Positions 33,489 through 42,619 of a DNA stretch of 64,000 nucleotides are shown piece after piece (positions within the stretch are counted from its first letter, which is position 1; the number at the start of each line of letters is the position of its first letter). Location of the stretch: contig NZ_BOOW01000020.1 in the NCBI RefSeq assembly GCF_016863435.1, positions 186,001 through 250,000 of the forward strand. Reading direction: 5' to 3'. The translations under genes were made by a program, and so were the position numbers. The stretch comes from Sinosporangium siamense. GTDB taxonomy: Bacteria; Actinomycetota; Actinomycetes; Streptosporangiales; Streptosporangiaceae. A model generated the notes under the pieces. That model ran no database searches. It saw only the letters and a list, made by a program, of their open reading frames with translations, and was not told where the DNA came from.

Positions 33489-34092
33489 AATTCTGCCTGT
33501 CTTTCCAGGCCACCGGCTGGGCCTAGATGATTACATCGCCGACTACTACCACTACTTCTGGCAGACCGACAGCACCGGTTGCTGGAAGCTGGAACGCCGA
33601 CAGACCTTCAGAGAACTGAACAATCCCAGTTGGGAGGCCTCCTCCCAGGGGGACTGGCCATGCGCCTTGAAGCTGCTGGAGGAGGGGCGTGCTCAGGTCA
33701 AGGACTATCAGCGGCGCGTCCTGGAGCACGGATTCGAGTTCCGCCGTGTGCGCATCGTGGAGGTGCCCTTCAGCGCGTACTTGATATGGGAGCTGAACTC
33801 GCTGCTCATCCGCCATGAATACGGTGAGAGGATCCGTGTCGTAACCGGAGGTGCGATCAGCCGGTTCGAGAGGCACGCCCCTCTTCCCGAGATCGTCGTT
33901 CTGGGAACCCAGGTCGTTTATCAAGTGATCTACGGGAGCAGCGGCCTGGCGGAAGGTGCGATGAAATCCACGGATCCAACGGACATCCGATTCTGGGCGG
34001 ACTTCATTGAGCGGCTATACGGAGACGGCGAGGAACTCGACAGCTACTTCCAACGGGAGGTCGCCGGACTGCGTCCCGTTGAAGAGGAATAG
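33481..34092 (+). CDS. DUF6879 family protein, cassette 2
   Basis: 203 residues with CWKLERRQTF, NPSWEASSQGDW and a final YFQREVAGL, clearly paralogous to the cassette 1 protein. It differs at many positions, so the duplication is old or the cassettes arrived separately. It is translationally coupled to the small gene through the 8-bp overlap and followed by the NLR gene 36 bp later. The function is unknown. Confidence 0.8.
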   Translation: MSEILPVFPGHRLGLDDYIADYYHYFWQTDSTGCWKLERRQTFRELNNPSWEASSQGDWPCALKLLEEGRAQVKDYQRRVLEHGFEFRRVRIVEVPFSAYLIWELNSLLIRHEYGERIRVVTGGAISRFERHAPLPEIVVLGTQVVYQVIYGSSGLAEGAMKSTDPTDIRFWADFIERLYGDGEELDSYFQREVAGLRPVEEE

Positions 34093-34128
34093 GGCGACGG
34101 CGGTGACTTACGGGAACGATTGAGTGAG

Positions 34129-36513
34129 ATGTCCGACCAGGGCAAAGGCGCTGAATCCCAGAACGACCTCTCAGGACAAGCACATGAGGTGGTTCAAGCC
34201 GGCCGGATAAGCGGCGGTGTCCACTTTCATAGGGCAGGCCGGGATAAACAGGATCCTCCGCGGCAACTGCCTGCCGACGTGCGTGGATTCGTCAATCGAA
34301 CCGAGGGGATCGAATATCTCGACCTGATTCTCTCAGGCAGCGAGCCGGGTTCGAGGGCAGCCGTCACGTGTGTCATCGCGGGCACGGCCGGCGTGGGCAA
34401 GACCTCGCTCGCGGTTCATTGGGCACACCGGGTGGCGGAGAGTTTTCCCGACGGGCAGCTGTATGCGAATCTTCGCGGCTACGATCCTGGAGAGCCGGCC
34501 ACCGCCGGAGAAGTGCTGGATTATTTCCTTCGTGCACTAGGCGTCCCCGCCGGCTCCATCCCGTCCGGTCTCGAACCGAGGGCGGCGCTCTATCGCTCCC
34601 GTTTGGCGGGGCGGCGCGTGTTGATTGTGCTGGACAACGCCGCGACCGTCGGCCAGGTCAGACCGCTGCTACCGGGCGTCGCCGGGTGCATGGTTTTGAT
34701 CACCAGTCGCGGCCGGCTGTCCGGGCTGGTGGCCCGCGACGGTGCATATCGACTGCCGCTCGCTCTATTGACCGACCAGCAAGCCGTTGAATTGCTGCGG
34801 CGCGCAACTGCGGGCCACCGGTCGGCGGACGAGACCGGCGAGCTCGAAGAGCTGGCCGGTCTTTGCGCCCGCCTGCCGCTCGCTCTGCGCATCGCGGCCG
34901 AACGCGCTCTCGCTCGTCCCTGGACCCCGATGCGAAACCTGGTCGAGGACCTACGGGATGAATCGGGGCTTTGGGACGCGCTGACAGCGGGAGACGACGA
35001 TGAGTCCGATGCGGTTCGCACCGTTTTCGCGTGGTCTTACCGTGCGTTGTCTGATGACACCAGCCGGCTCTTCCGACTTCTTGGCCTGCATCCCGGCTCC
35101 GAGTTCAGCTCCCGTGCGGCCGCGGTGCTCGGCGACCTGCCGGTCGGGCGCACCCGGCGGCTGCTCGACGACCTCGTCGGTGCACATCTGCTGGAACAGT
35201 CCCAGCCCGACCGCTATCAGTTCCACGACCTGCTCCGGCTGTTCGCCACAGATCAGGCCCATGCCGAAGAGTCCCTTGAAACCTGCCGGGCCGGAGTGCG
35301 GCGCATATTGACCTGGTATCTCCACACGGTCAAGGCCGCCGCTTCGCTCTTGGCGCCGGAGGGTGCGAGTTTTCCGCTCCACGGTGTCGAGGGGAGTGAT
35401 AAAGCGCTCGGTTTCGCAGACCGTGAGGAGGCGGAGCACTGGTTCAGGCAGGAGGCAGGCAATCTGCGTGCCGCTGTCTCCGCAGCGGCACGCACAGATA
35501 TGGATGAGCTGGCCTGGCACCTTTCCGCGGCGTTGTTTCCTGTTTACGCCAACCGCAATCAGTTCGAGGACTGGATCGGGACCAGCACCATCGCCCTGGA
35601 GGCGGTCCGTCGCACAGACGATCGCCGGGGAGAGGCGAGGATTCTCGAGAGTCTCGGCAAAGCCCGTCTTCAGTCCTCGAGAAGGAGTGAGGGGATCGGC
35701 TTCCAGACGGCGGCACTCGCCATCTATCGCGATCTCGGAGACCGGCTCGGCGAGATAACCTCCACCAATGCCATCGGGCTCGCTCACCTGCGCGGTCGTG
35801 AACTCGACCGGGCATTGTTGCTGTTCGAGCAGGTGCACGCCATTGCCGTTGAGCTCGGCAGTGACTACTGGGTGGCGATGTCGTGCAACAACTCCGCCAA
35901 CGTCTACCTTGAACGGGATCAATTCCATGAGGCCCTCGGCCGGCTTCATCGGGCTCTGGAGATCCTGCGGCGGCTTGACCTCCCCGCTTACGTGGGCGAC
36001 GCCCTGCGAGGTCTCAGCCATGCGCATCGCGGTCTGCGGGAGCCGCGCAAGGCGAGCGTGCTGATCGAAGAGGCGATCCGGATCGACCAAGAACAGCGCA
36101 ATCCCGCGTGGGAGGCGCATTGGCTGCTTGAGCAAAGCCGAGTGCACATGGATCTCGGCGAATTTTCCGAGGCCCTGATCTGTTGCCAACGCGCCGCCGC
36201 GCACCAGCGGGGGATCGGCGACCGCGGTCGAGAGGCATGGGCCCTTGACGCGACAGGTGAGGTCTACCAGCGGCTTGACCGCCATGAGGAGGCGGCCGGG
36301 TTTCACAAGGTGGCGCTCAAGGTCTTCCGCGAGCTCGGAGACAGCTGGAATACGGCCGTCGTGTTGAACCATCTGGCCGACGCTCTGCAAGCCATCGGAG
36401 CTGAAGGCGAGGCCGAGCCCCTGTGGCGTGAGGCGATGGCATTGGTAGCCGAGTTCGACGACCCACGGGCGAATCGGCTCCGGGACAGGATTCGTTCCAC
36501 AGGCCTCTTCTGA
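34129..36513 (+). CDS. NB-ARC/TPR protein (bacterial NLR-like), cassette 2
   Basis: 794 residues from ATG 34129; an in-frame TTG lies three codons upstream. The leader EVVQAGRISGGVHFH is followed by NB-ARC with Walker A GTAGVGKTS (85-93), Walker B VLIVLDNA (164-171), LITSRGR and LPLALRIAAERA. A winged-helix-like RYQFHDLLRLFATDQ and a long TPR array to the C-terminus (FDDPRANRLRDRIRSTGLF) come next. It is colinear with the cassette 1 protein but has its own natural end. It is a predicted signal-dependent ATPase switch whose TPR end senses the trigger. Confidence 0.85.
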   Translation: MSDQGKGAESQNDLSGQAHEVVQAGRISGGVHFHRAGRDKQDPPRQLPADVRGFVNRTEGIEYLDLILSGSEPGSRAAVTCVIAGTAGVGKTSLAVHWAHRVAESFPDGQLYANLRGYDPGEPATAGEVLDYFLRALGVPAGSIPSGLEPRAALYRSRLAGRRVLIVLDNAATVGQVRPLLPGVAGCMVLITSRGRLSGLVARDGAYRLPLALLTDQQAVELLRRATAGHRSADETGELEELAGLCARLPLALRIAAERALARPWTPMRNLVEDLRDESGLWDALTAGDDDESDAVRTVFAWSYRALSDDTSRLFRLLGLHPGSEFSSRAAAVLGDLPVGRTRRLLDDLVGAHLLEQSQPDRYQFHDLLRLFATDQAHAEESLETCRAGVRRILTWYLHTVKAAASLLAPEGASFPLHGVEGSDKALGFADREEAEHWFRQEAGNLRAAVSAAARTDMDELAWHLSAALFPVYANRNQFEDWIGTSTIALEAVRRTDDRRGEARILESLGKARLQSSRRSEGIGFQTAALAIYRDLGDRLGEITSTNAIGLAHLRGRELDRALLLFEQVHAIAVELGSDYWVAMSCNNSANVYLERDQFHEALGRLHRALEILRRLDLPAYVGDALRGLSHAHRGLREPRKASVLIEEAIRIDQEQRNPAWEAHWLLEQSRVHMDLGEFSEALICCQRAAAHQRGIGDRGREAWALDATGEVYQRLDRHEEAAGFHKVALKVFRELGDSWNTAVVLNHLADALQAIGAEGEAEPLWREAMALVAEFDDPRANRLRDRIRSTGLF

Positions 36514-36836
36514 GAATTCCTGCCGGCCGTCCGGCCAGGTAGGCACGCGCGGGGATGGTCAAGCGGGCCCATCCGTGCGCCCTTTGGGCGACCGTGGGGT
36601 CTCGTCGTGAGGCCATAAGGGGGATTTGCCCGGAACCGGCGAGAGGGGAGTCCGCTCTCGGCGTAGTGGGGATGCGTACCTTGCAGCCGGGAATCGTGGG
36701 GGTTTCCCGAGTTGATGGACTGCTGAGGGCTGTCAAACTTGGTCGGGTACATCAAGCGAATCTTCTTCACGCTCCGGAGTCGCCTTTGTCGGGTGGTTGG
36801 CCGAAGGGGCGCGGCGTGGGCTGGAGTGGGTTCTCC
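36514..36836. other. Intergenic region before the acylase gene
   Basis: About 320 bp without a recognised gene. An imperfect GC-rich inverted repeat near 36521-36541 may end the NLR transcript. No clear promoter was seen. GGGGAGG at 36837-36843 is the ribosome-binding site for the acylase. Confidence 0.5.
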
Positions 36837-36847
36837 GGGGAGGTTGT

Positions 36848-39709
36848 GTGAGGCTCAAGCTGTTCGCACGGTTGCCGCGGCCGTGGCGCTGGGTGGCGCG
36901 GATCGTCAGCGTTCTCCTTGTGCTGGCGTTGGTCTTCGCGGGGGCGGCGGTCTGGGCGGTGCAGAGATCGTTCCCGCAGGTGGACGGCACGCTTACGGTG
37001 AAGGGCCTCACCGGAAAGGTCACGATTTATCGGGATAAATTCGGCATTCCACATATTTATGCGGATACGTCGGAAGACCTGTTTATGGCGCAAGGCTATG
37101 TGCACGCTCAGGACCGGTTCTGGGAGATGGATTTCCGCCGGCACGTCACGGCCGGCCGGCTGTCCGAGCTGTTCGGCAAGGCGACGCTGACCGAGGACAA
37201 GGTCATCCGGACGATGGGCTGGCGCAGGGTGGCGGAGAAGGAGCTCCCCATGTTGAGCGAGTCGACGCGGCGCTACCTCGACGCCTACGCCAAGGGTGTG
37301 AACGCCTGGCTCGCCGACAACGGCGGGGCCACCGAGCGCGGCCTCGAATACGCCGTGCTGATGGCCACCGTCCCGGATTACGAGCCCGCCGTTTGGACCG
37401 CGGTCGACTCGCTGGCCTGGTTGAAGGCGATGGCCTGGGATCTGCGCTCCAATGTGGAGGACGAGGTCGAGCGGGCGACGGCCGCGGCGGGGTTGTCCAA
37501 GGAGCGGGTGGAGGCGCTATGGCCGGATTATCCATACGACAGGCACGCGCCGATCGTCACCAGAGGCGGCATCAGCGGTGGCGGTTTCGACCAGAACACC
37601 GAGGCGCGGGACGTCGAGGGGCGGGACAAGGACCGGGAGGGCACCAAGGCGCGTGACATGAGGGGCAGCCGGGAAAGCGGCGAAGGAGGCACGCGCGACG
37701 CGCGGGCGGGGCAGGTGTCGCCAGACACGGCGGTGGCCGGAGGGGCACGACCCGGCGCGCCGTACGGCGGAGCCACGGCTCCGCGGGCGGCTGCCGATGG
37801 GGAGGCGTCGAAGGTCGAGCGGCCGGCCCCGGAGCCGGCGGGCGAGAAGGCCCAGCCGTCGCCGGCTACGGCGGAGCCGAGCGATGACGCAGGCGCACAG
37901 ACCACTACGGAAGAGGCCACGCCGTCGCCGGAGGAGGCACAGACCGGGGCGGCGCTGGCGCGGGTGGCGGCGGCGATGCGGTCGGTGCCCGATCTGATCG
38001 GCCGCGGCGAACGGGAGGGGCTCGGGTCGAACTCGTGGGTGGTGAGCGGGCGGCACACGGCGTCGGGCAAGCCGCTGCTGGCGAACGACCCGCACCTCGG
38101 GGCGTCGATGCCCTCGGTCTGGTATCAAGTCGGCCTGCACTGCCGCACTCGCTCTGGAGCGTGCCCGTTCGATGTGACGGGGTTCTCGTTCGCGGGTCTG
38201 CCCGGTGTGATGATCGGGCAGAACGACCGGATCGCGTGGGGGTTCACGAACCTCGCCCCGGATGTCGCGGACCTCTACCTGGAGAAGGTGCGTGACGACA
38301 CCTACCTCTATCGCGGGCAGTGGCGGCCGCTGACGACACGCGAGGAGGAGATCAAGGTCGCGGGGGGCGACGCGGTCAAGGTGACGGTGCGGGAGACGGG
38401 CAACGGGCCGATCATGTCCGAGGTGCACCGTGCCACGGGCCGCGCGCAGGACGGCGGGGGCAAGGCCGCCGGCGAGACGGCGGACGCGGTGTCGATGCGC
38501 TGGACGGCGCTTCAGCCGGGCACGTCGGCGGATGCGATCTTCACCCTCAACGCGGCCCGCGACTGGGCGGAGTTCCGCACGGCGGCGTCCCAGTTCGCCG
38601 TCCCCTCACAAAACCTGATTTATGCCGACATCGAGGGCAACATCGGTTACCAGGCGCCGGGAGTGATCCCCGTCCGGGCGAAGGGCGACGGCAGGTGGCC
38701 CGTTCCCGGATGGACCGGTGAATACGAGTGGACCGGCACCATCCCCTTTGGCGACCTCCCCAGCGTGTTCAATCCCCCCGAGGGCTACATCGTCACCGCC
38801 AACAACGCGGTCATCGACCCGGCGAAATACCCGCCGCTGCTGACGAAGGACTGGTCGTACGGTTACCGCTCGCAACGCATCCTCGACCGCCTGAAGGGGT
38901 CCGTGAAGACGGGCAAGATCGATGCGGCGGAGATGAGCCGCATCCAGCAGGACAGCGCCAACGGCATGGCCGCGGTGCTGCGGCCCGAGCTGATGAAGAT
39001 CCCCCTGGCCGGTCCGAGCCAGGAGGCCCGCGAGCTGCTGCGCACCTGGGACTTCTCGCAGGACGCCGACTCGGCCCCCGCGGCCTACTTCAACGCGGTG
39101 TGGCGGCACCTGCTCGTCGAGACGTTCAACGACGATCTTCCCGAGGGCGCGCGGCCCGAGGGCGGCAGCCGGTGGTTCGAGGTCGTGCGGAGGATGCTGG
39201 CCGAGCCGGCGGATCCGTTCTGGGATGACTCGCGCACCCCCATCGTCGAGCGCAGGGATGACATCCTCCGCCGGAGCCTGGCTCTGGCCTACGGCGAGCT
39301 GCGGGAGCGCCTCGGTGACAATCCCAAACGGTGGCGCTGGAGTGACCTCCACACCCTGACCTTGGTCAACGAGAGCCTGGGCAAGTCGGGGATCGCCCCG
39401 GTCGAGTGGCTGTTCAACCGCGGCCCGATCGCCGCCCCCGGCAGCAGGGACGCGGTCAACGCGGTGAGCTGGGACGTGCAGGAGGGCTACGAGGTCACCG
39501 CGGTGCCGTCGATGCGCATGGTGGTGGACCTCGCGGACGCCGACAAATCCCGCTGGATCAACCTCACAGGCGCCTCAGGCCACGCTTTCCACGACAACTA
39601 CTGGGATCAGGCCCCCTTGTGGGCGAACGGGGAGACCACCCCCATGCTCGCCCGAGAGGAGTCGATCCGAGCAGCCGCGACCCACACGCTCACCCTGTCC
39701 CCGGGCTGA
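36848..39709 (+). CDS. Penicillin acylase family protein (peptidase S45)
   Basis: 953 residues from GTG 36848, set by GGGGAGG 5 bp upstream. A membrane/signal segment lies near residues 15-36. The alpha chain includes YRDKFGIPHIYADT and GYVHAQDRFWEMDF. The new N-terminal catalytic Ser of the beta chain is about residue 394, in LGSNSWVVSG. Between them lies an unusually long Pro/Ala/Glu-rich spacer of about 135 residues (about 242-375). S45 enzymes are Ntn-hydrolases that mature by self-cleavage and hydrolyse penicillins, cyclic lipopeptides or acyl-homoserine lactones. The substrate here is unknown. Confidence 0.88.
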   Translation: MRLKLFARLPRPWRWVARIVSVLLVLALVFAGAAVWAVQRSFPQVDGTLTVKGLTGKVTIYRDKFGIPHIYADTSEDLFMAQGYVHAQDRFWEMDFRRHVTAGRLSELFGKATLTEDKVIRTMGWRRVAEKELPMLSESTRRYLDAYAKGVNAWLADNGGATERGLEYAVLMATVPDYEPAVWTAVDSLAWLKAMAWDLRSNVEDEVERATAAAGLSKERVEALWPDYPYDRHAPIVTRGGISGGGFDQNTEARDVEGRDKDREGTKARDMRGSRESGEGGTRDARAGQVSPDTAVAGGARPGAPYGGATAPRAAADGEASKVERPAPEPAGEKAQPSPATAEPSDDAGAQTTTEEATPSPEEAQTGAALARVAAAMRSVPDLIGRGEREGLGSNSWVVSGRHTASGKPLLANDPHLGASMPSVWYQVGLHCRTRSGACPFDVTGFSFAGLPGVMIGQNDRIAWGFTNLAPDVADLYLEKVRDDTYLYRGQWRPLTTREEEIKVAGGDAVKVTVRETGNGPIMSEVHRATGRAQDGGGKAAGETADAVSMRWTALQPGTSADAIFTLNAARDWAEFRTAASQFAVPSQNLIYADIEGNIGYQAPGVIPVRAKGDGRWPVPGWTGEYEWTGTIPFGDLPSVFNPPEGYIVTANNAVIDPAKYPPLLTKDWSYGYRSQRILDRLKGSVKTGKIDAAEMSRIQQDSANGMAAVLRPELMKIPLAGPSQEARELLRTWDFSQDADSAPAAYFNAVWRHLLVETFNDDLPEGARPEGGSRWFEVVRRMLAEPADPFWDDSRTPIVERRDDILRRSLALAYGELRERLGDNPKRWRWSDLHTLTLVNESLGKSGIAPVEWLFNRGPIAAPGSRDAVNAVSWDVQEGYEVTAVPSMRMVVDLADADKSRWINLTGASGHAFHDNYWDQAPLWANGETTPMLAREESIRAAATHTLTLSPG

Positions 39710-39843
39710 AAACGACCCCCCGGTCCTGAAACCGCACATGCGGAATGCGGGTTGCGGGGTGGGGCGGAAGACTTGCGCTCATCGAGCATGGGAACAGCTC
39801 CCCAGCCGTGCCGGCGCCTGGTCACCGCGTCTCCTCTCCGCAA

Positions 39844-39867
39844 CCGGCGCCTCACGAGTGGCGCCGG
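39844..39867. terminator. 8-bp perfect hairpin between convergent genes
   Basis: CCGGCGCC (39844-39851) pairs with GGCGCCGG (39860-39867) across an 8-nt loop. It serves the acylase on the plus strand and possibly the convergent membrane protein gene. Confidence 0.55.
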
Positions 39868-39874
39868 CCGGGGG

Positions 39875-39916
39875 GATCCTCAAAGGACCGGGAAAGATCC
39901 TCAAAGGACCGGGAAA
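39875..39916. repeat. 21-bp perfect tandem duplication
   Basis: The 21-bp unit starting GATCCTCAAAGGACC occurs at 39875-39895 and 39896-39916 without change. It is non-coding, in the 240-bp gap between convergent genes. Confidence 0.92.
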
Positions 39917-39949
39917 GGTGGCCGGCGCAGGCCGAGGTTGGCTGGGGCC

Positions 39950-40411
39950 TCAGGCTCGCCCCCGCCGCCCCTTCCTGCGCGGTCTACGCCACCAAGGAGG
40001 TCGTCGCACATAGCCGCCGTCGTCCAGACCGGCGAGCCGCTCGAAGGGATTCCAGCTCCAGTGATCGCCACAGGCGGCGTAGGACACCGCGAGCCCGGTG
40101 ACGTACATCGGCAACATCAGCACCCCCAGGCAGAACGCGTATTGCGTGGCGTGCCTGTCCTCGTGACGCAGGAGGTCGCTGCGGGAAAGGAGGGCGAGGT
40201 CGTGCTTGGTCAGCACGACGTTGCCGATGGTGAACGCCCTCGCTATGGGAAAGCCGTAGCGATAGCCGACCGCCAGGATCAGCCCGTCGGGGCCGGGAGT
40301 GCGGCGGGCACCCCCGATCACGCTGACGAGCAGACCCAGCGGGGTGCTCAAGTTGACGTAGTTGATCACGCGGCGGGCCGTCGTCCAGCGCGTGCTCTCA
40401 CCGGGTGCCAT
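39950..40411 (-). CDS. Zincin-like membrane-associated protein (HExxH)
   Basis: 153 residues with an HExxH motif (HEDRHATQYAF) and a downstream NPFERLAGLDDGGY whose Glu could be the third metal ligand. A hydrophobic segment VLMLPMYVTGLAVSYAA lies between them, and another lies near LSTPLGLLVSVIGG. The layout recalls small membrane-associated zincins of unknown substrate. The C-terminus is Arg-rich. It is monocistronic. The annotation rests on the motif only. Confidence 0.5.
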   Translation of the reverse strand: MAPGESTRWTTARRVINYVNLSTPLGLLVSVIGGARRTPGPDGLILAVGYRYGFPIARAFTIGNVVLTKHDLALLSRSDLLRHEDRHATQYAFCLGVLMLPMYVTGLAVSYAACGDHWSWNPFERLAGLDDGGYVRRPPWWRRPRRKGRRGRA

Positions 40412-40567
40412 GTGCGCTCCTCACCGGCGGAATACCCCCGTTTTCCCTATCCCCACGGGGATGTAGTGCGATACCAGGTCGTGACCAGAAATCTCACGTC
40501 GCGGTTGACCATGTCGGTCATGCCGAGATAATTACCGGAACAACTGTCCCTTTCGACGCCCCCGATC

Positions 40568-41518
40568 ATGAATGGCATCCCCCTGCTCATGAGATCGATC
40601 ATCGTGGCGGCCCTGGTGTGTTTTATCGCGCTCGGTGCTGTCGGCGGCCTCATACTCCTCCAGACCCCCGCAGGCGACTCCGACTCTCTCACGCTCAGAT
40701 CCGCCGGATCCATCGTCAACGAACCCGGCCAGGCGGGTGACCTGCGTCTTCAGACCCCCACGCCGACGCCGGCCCCCACCGCCACTCCTGCGGCCACCCC
40801 CTCCTACACGGCCACCACCAAGATTATTAAGAAGAGCGGCTCGTCCTACCTCCAGGTCAAGGTCAAGACGCGGTCGAGCGCCAAGTTCAATGTGCGGCAG
40901 CGCGTCTGCCGCGGCGACTCCTGCCGCACCCAGTCGGCCGACCTGATCGTGGCGAGCGGCCAGACCCTCAGCACGACCCCCAAGCTGGGCAAGGGCTCCT
41001 ACCGCAAGAGCGGGCGGCACGTGGTCACGGTGCTGCCGCTGCCCACGGTCACCGCGACCGTGACGGCGACGCCCACGGTGACCACCACGGTCACCGCCAC
41101 CCCGAGGGTCACGGTCACGACCACCCCGGCCCCCACCCCCGGCCCGACGGTCACCGCGACGGTCACGGTGACGGCCACGCCGGGCGCCACGACCCGCCCC
41201 ACGGCCAACCCGGACCGCTGCGGCGCGCCGGACAACAACTGGGGCCTGCACTACTGCGCATCGCCCGGCAACCTCGTCACCTCCGCCCCTGCCGGTCTGT
41301 GTGACAGCGGGATCTTCGAGTGCATCCCCAACTTCAACAACGGCACGGGCCACATCGTCGTCTGCAGCGACGGCAAGCTCAGCAAATCGGGCGGGATCGG
41401 GGGGAGCTGCTCCTCCCACGGCGGCAACAAGGCCGACGTCCGGGACGGCTGGGTGCCCCCGAGCAACACCGAGGAGCCGATCGAGGAGGAAGACCCCCTG
41501 TCCCAGTGGCCGGGCTGA
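40568..41518 (+). CDS. Secreted/membrane-anchored protein with Thr/Val/Pro linker and DUF3761-like C-terminus
   Basis: 316 residues. An N-terminal hydrophobic segment (about 10-32) is followed by a small Cys-containing beta domain. The linker then repeats TVTATPTVT from a 9- to 12-bp DNA repeat (41030-41200). The C-terminal Cys-rich part (VVCSDGKLSKSGGIGG, then SCSSHGG) resembles DUF3761. It starts at ATG 40568 or 40589; no convincing ribosome-binding site is visible. Probably a cell-surface protein of unknown role. Confidence 0.6.
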   Translation: MNGIPLLMRSIIVAALVCFIALGAVGGLILLQTPAGDSDSLTLRSAGSIVNEPGQAGDLRLQTPTPTPAPTATPAATPSYTATTKIIKKSGSSYLQVKVKTRSSAKFNVRQRVCRGDSCRTQSADLIVASGQTLSTTPKLGKGSYRKSGRHVVTVLPLPTVTATVTATPTVTTTVTATPRVTVTTTPAPTPGPTVTATVTVTATPGATTRPTANPDRCGAPDNNWGLHYCASPGNLVTSAPAGLCDSGIFECIPNFNNGTGHIVVCSDGKLSKSGGIGGSCSSHGGNKADVRDGWVPPSNTEEPIEEEDPLSQWPG

Positions 41519-41525
41519 TTCCCCC

Positions 41526-42128
41526 TCAAAGCCTCCGGTAGCGGCCCTCGTAGTAAAGCAAAGGGCTCGTCTCCGCAGCCCCCGAGTGCATCTCCACGAC
41601 GGAGCCGACCACGATCGAATGGTCGCCTCCGTCGTGGACCGCGCTGGTGCGGCACGCCAGTGTGGCCACGGCCCCGTCCAAGAGCGCGACGCCCAGAGAA
41701 CCGCGGCGGTAGCCATACCCTTCGAGTGGCCGGGAAAGATCACGCCCGCGCCGGGCGAACTCCGACGACGCCGACTCCATCGTGTCGGCGAGCACCGACA
41801 CCCCCCACACCCCCGCCTTGAGCACCACGTCGTGGAACCTCGACCGCCGATCGGGGCAGAAGAGCACAAGCAGCGGGTCCAGCGACACCGATGTGAACGA
41901 GTTGACCGTCATCGCATGGTCGACGCCGTCGAGGCGGGTGGTGATCACGGTGACGCCGGTGGCGAAGCGGCCGACGACGCGGCGGAAGGCGTCCTGGGCG
42001 AGTTCCTGTTCGACCCGCGCGTGGGAGACGGCGGGCGGGGGCCAGAGCATCCATTCGAGCGGCTGCTCGTGCGACCAGGCGGGCAGGTGCGGGCGGCGGG
42101 GGGACGGGCGCTGATCGGAACTGCGCAT
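41526..42128 (-). CDS. Flavin reductase-like (FMN-binding split barrel) protein
   Basis: 200 residues with FRRVVGRFATGVTVITT and FTSVSLDPLLVLFC, the signatures of the flavin reductase family that supply reduced flavin to monooxygenases. The first ~30 residues are Pro/Arg-rich and not family-like, so translation may start at GTG about 42029. It lies 12 bp after a small membrane protein gene and at the end of the mshB operon. The partner oxygenase is not in the window. Confidence 0.8.
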   Translation of the reverse strand: MRSSDQRPSPRRPHLPAWSHEQPLEWMLWPPPAVSHARVEQELAQDAFRRVVGRFATGVTVITTRLDGVDHAMTVNSFTSVSLDPLLVLFCPDRRSRFHDVVLKAGVWGVSVLADTMESASSEFARRGRDLSRPLEGYGYRRGSLGVALLDGAVATLACRTSAVHDGGDHSIVVGSVVEMHSGAAETSPLLYYEGRYRRL

Positions 42129-42140
42129 GGACGGACCCGC

Positions 42141-42614
42141 CTATCGAGGTGACCCGGGGAGGTGGCTGCGCAGCAGCCAGGATCCGGCAGCCGCGGCGTT
42201 CGACGGCACGAGGAGCACCGCGAGCACCATAACCGCGAAGCCCCCGAAAAGGTAGACGCGGCCGGCGAGGTCGTCGACGAAGACCAGGTCCCTGCCGGGT
42301 GGCTCGGTGAGCAGGACCGTGGTGACGACGACCCAGCCGAGGGCGGTCGTGATGGCCGCGACGCGGCTTTGGGCGAGCCGCCCCATGCCGTTGACGACGG
42401 CGAACAGCACGATCAGGCAGACGACGGCGGCGACGGGAAGGTCGTTCCCGAAATACCAGTGTTGTCCGAACGCGCCGATCGTGCCGACGACGAGTCCCAG
42501 CACGATGAGGGTGCCGTGGAGCATGCCGGTCAGGATCGGCGGCGGGATCCTGGGGCCCCTGGGCTCGGGCTCCACCTCGGGGGTGGGGACCAGGGGAGTC
42601 TCACTCATAGACAT
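42141..42614 (-). CDS. Four-helix membrane protein linked to mshB (DUF6113-like)
   Basis: 157 residues with a Pro/Glu-rich N-terminus and four hydrophobic helices, for example LHGTLIVLGLVVGTIGAFG and LPVAAVVCLIVLFAVV. It starts 5 bp after the mshB stop. A small membrane protein at this place is conserved beside mshB in actinobacteria (Rv1171 in M. tuberculosis). The function is unknown; the family name is given with modest confidence. Confidence 0.65.
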   Translation of the reverse strand: MSMSETPLVPTPEVEPEPRGPRIPPPILTGMLHGTLIVLGLVVGTIGAFGQHWYFGNDLPVAAVVCLIVLFAVVNGMGRLAQSRVAAITTALGWVVVTTVLLTEPPGRDLVFVDDLAGRVYLFGGFAVMVLAVLLVPSNAAAAGSWLLRSHLPGSPR

Positions 42615-42619
42615 CGAGG

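Noticed and set aside
28860-36513. SARP/AfsR-type antibiotic regulators
   Set aside because: Both proteins have NB-ARC and TPR parts but lack the N-terminal OmpR-like and BTAD domains of SARPs.
27102-36847. Prophage or integrative conjugative element
   Set aside because: No integrase, portal, terminase, capsid or relaxase gene and no tRNA target; only the rraA-end repeat suggests mobility.
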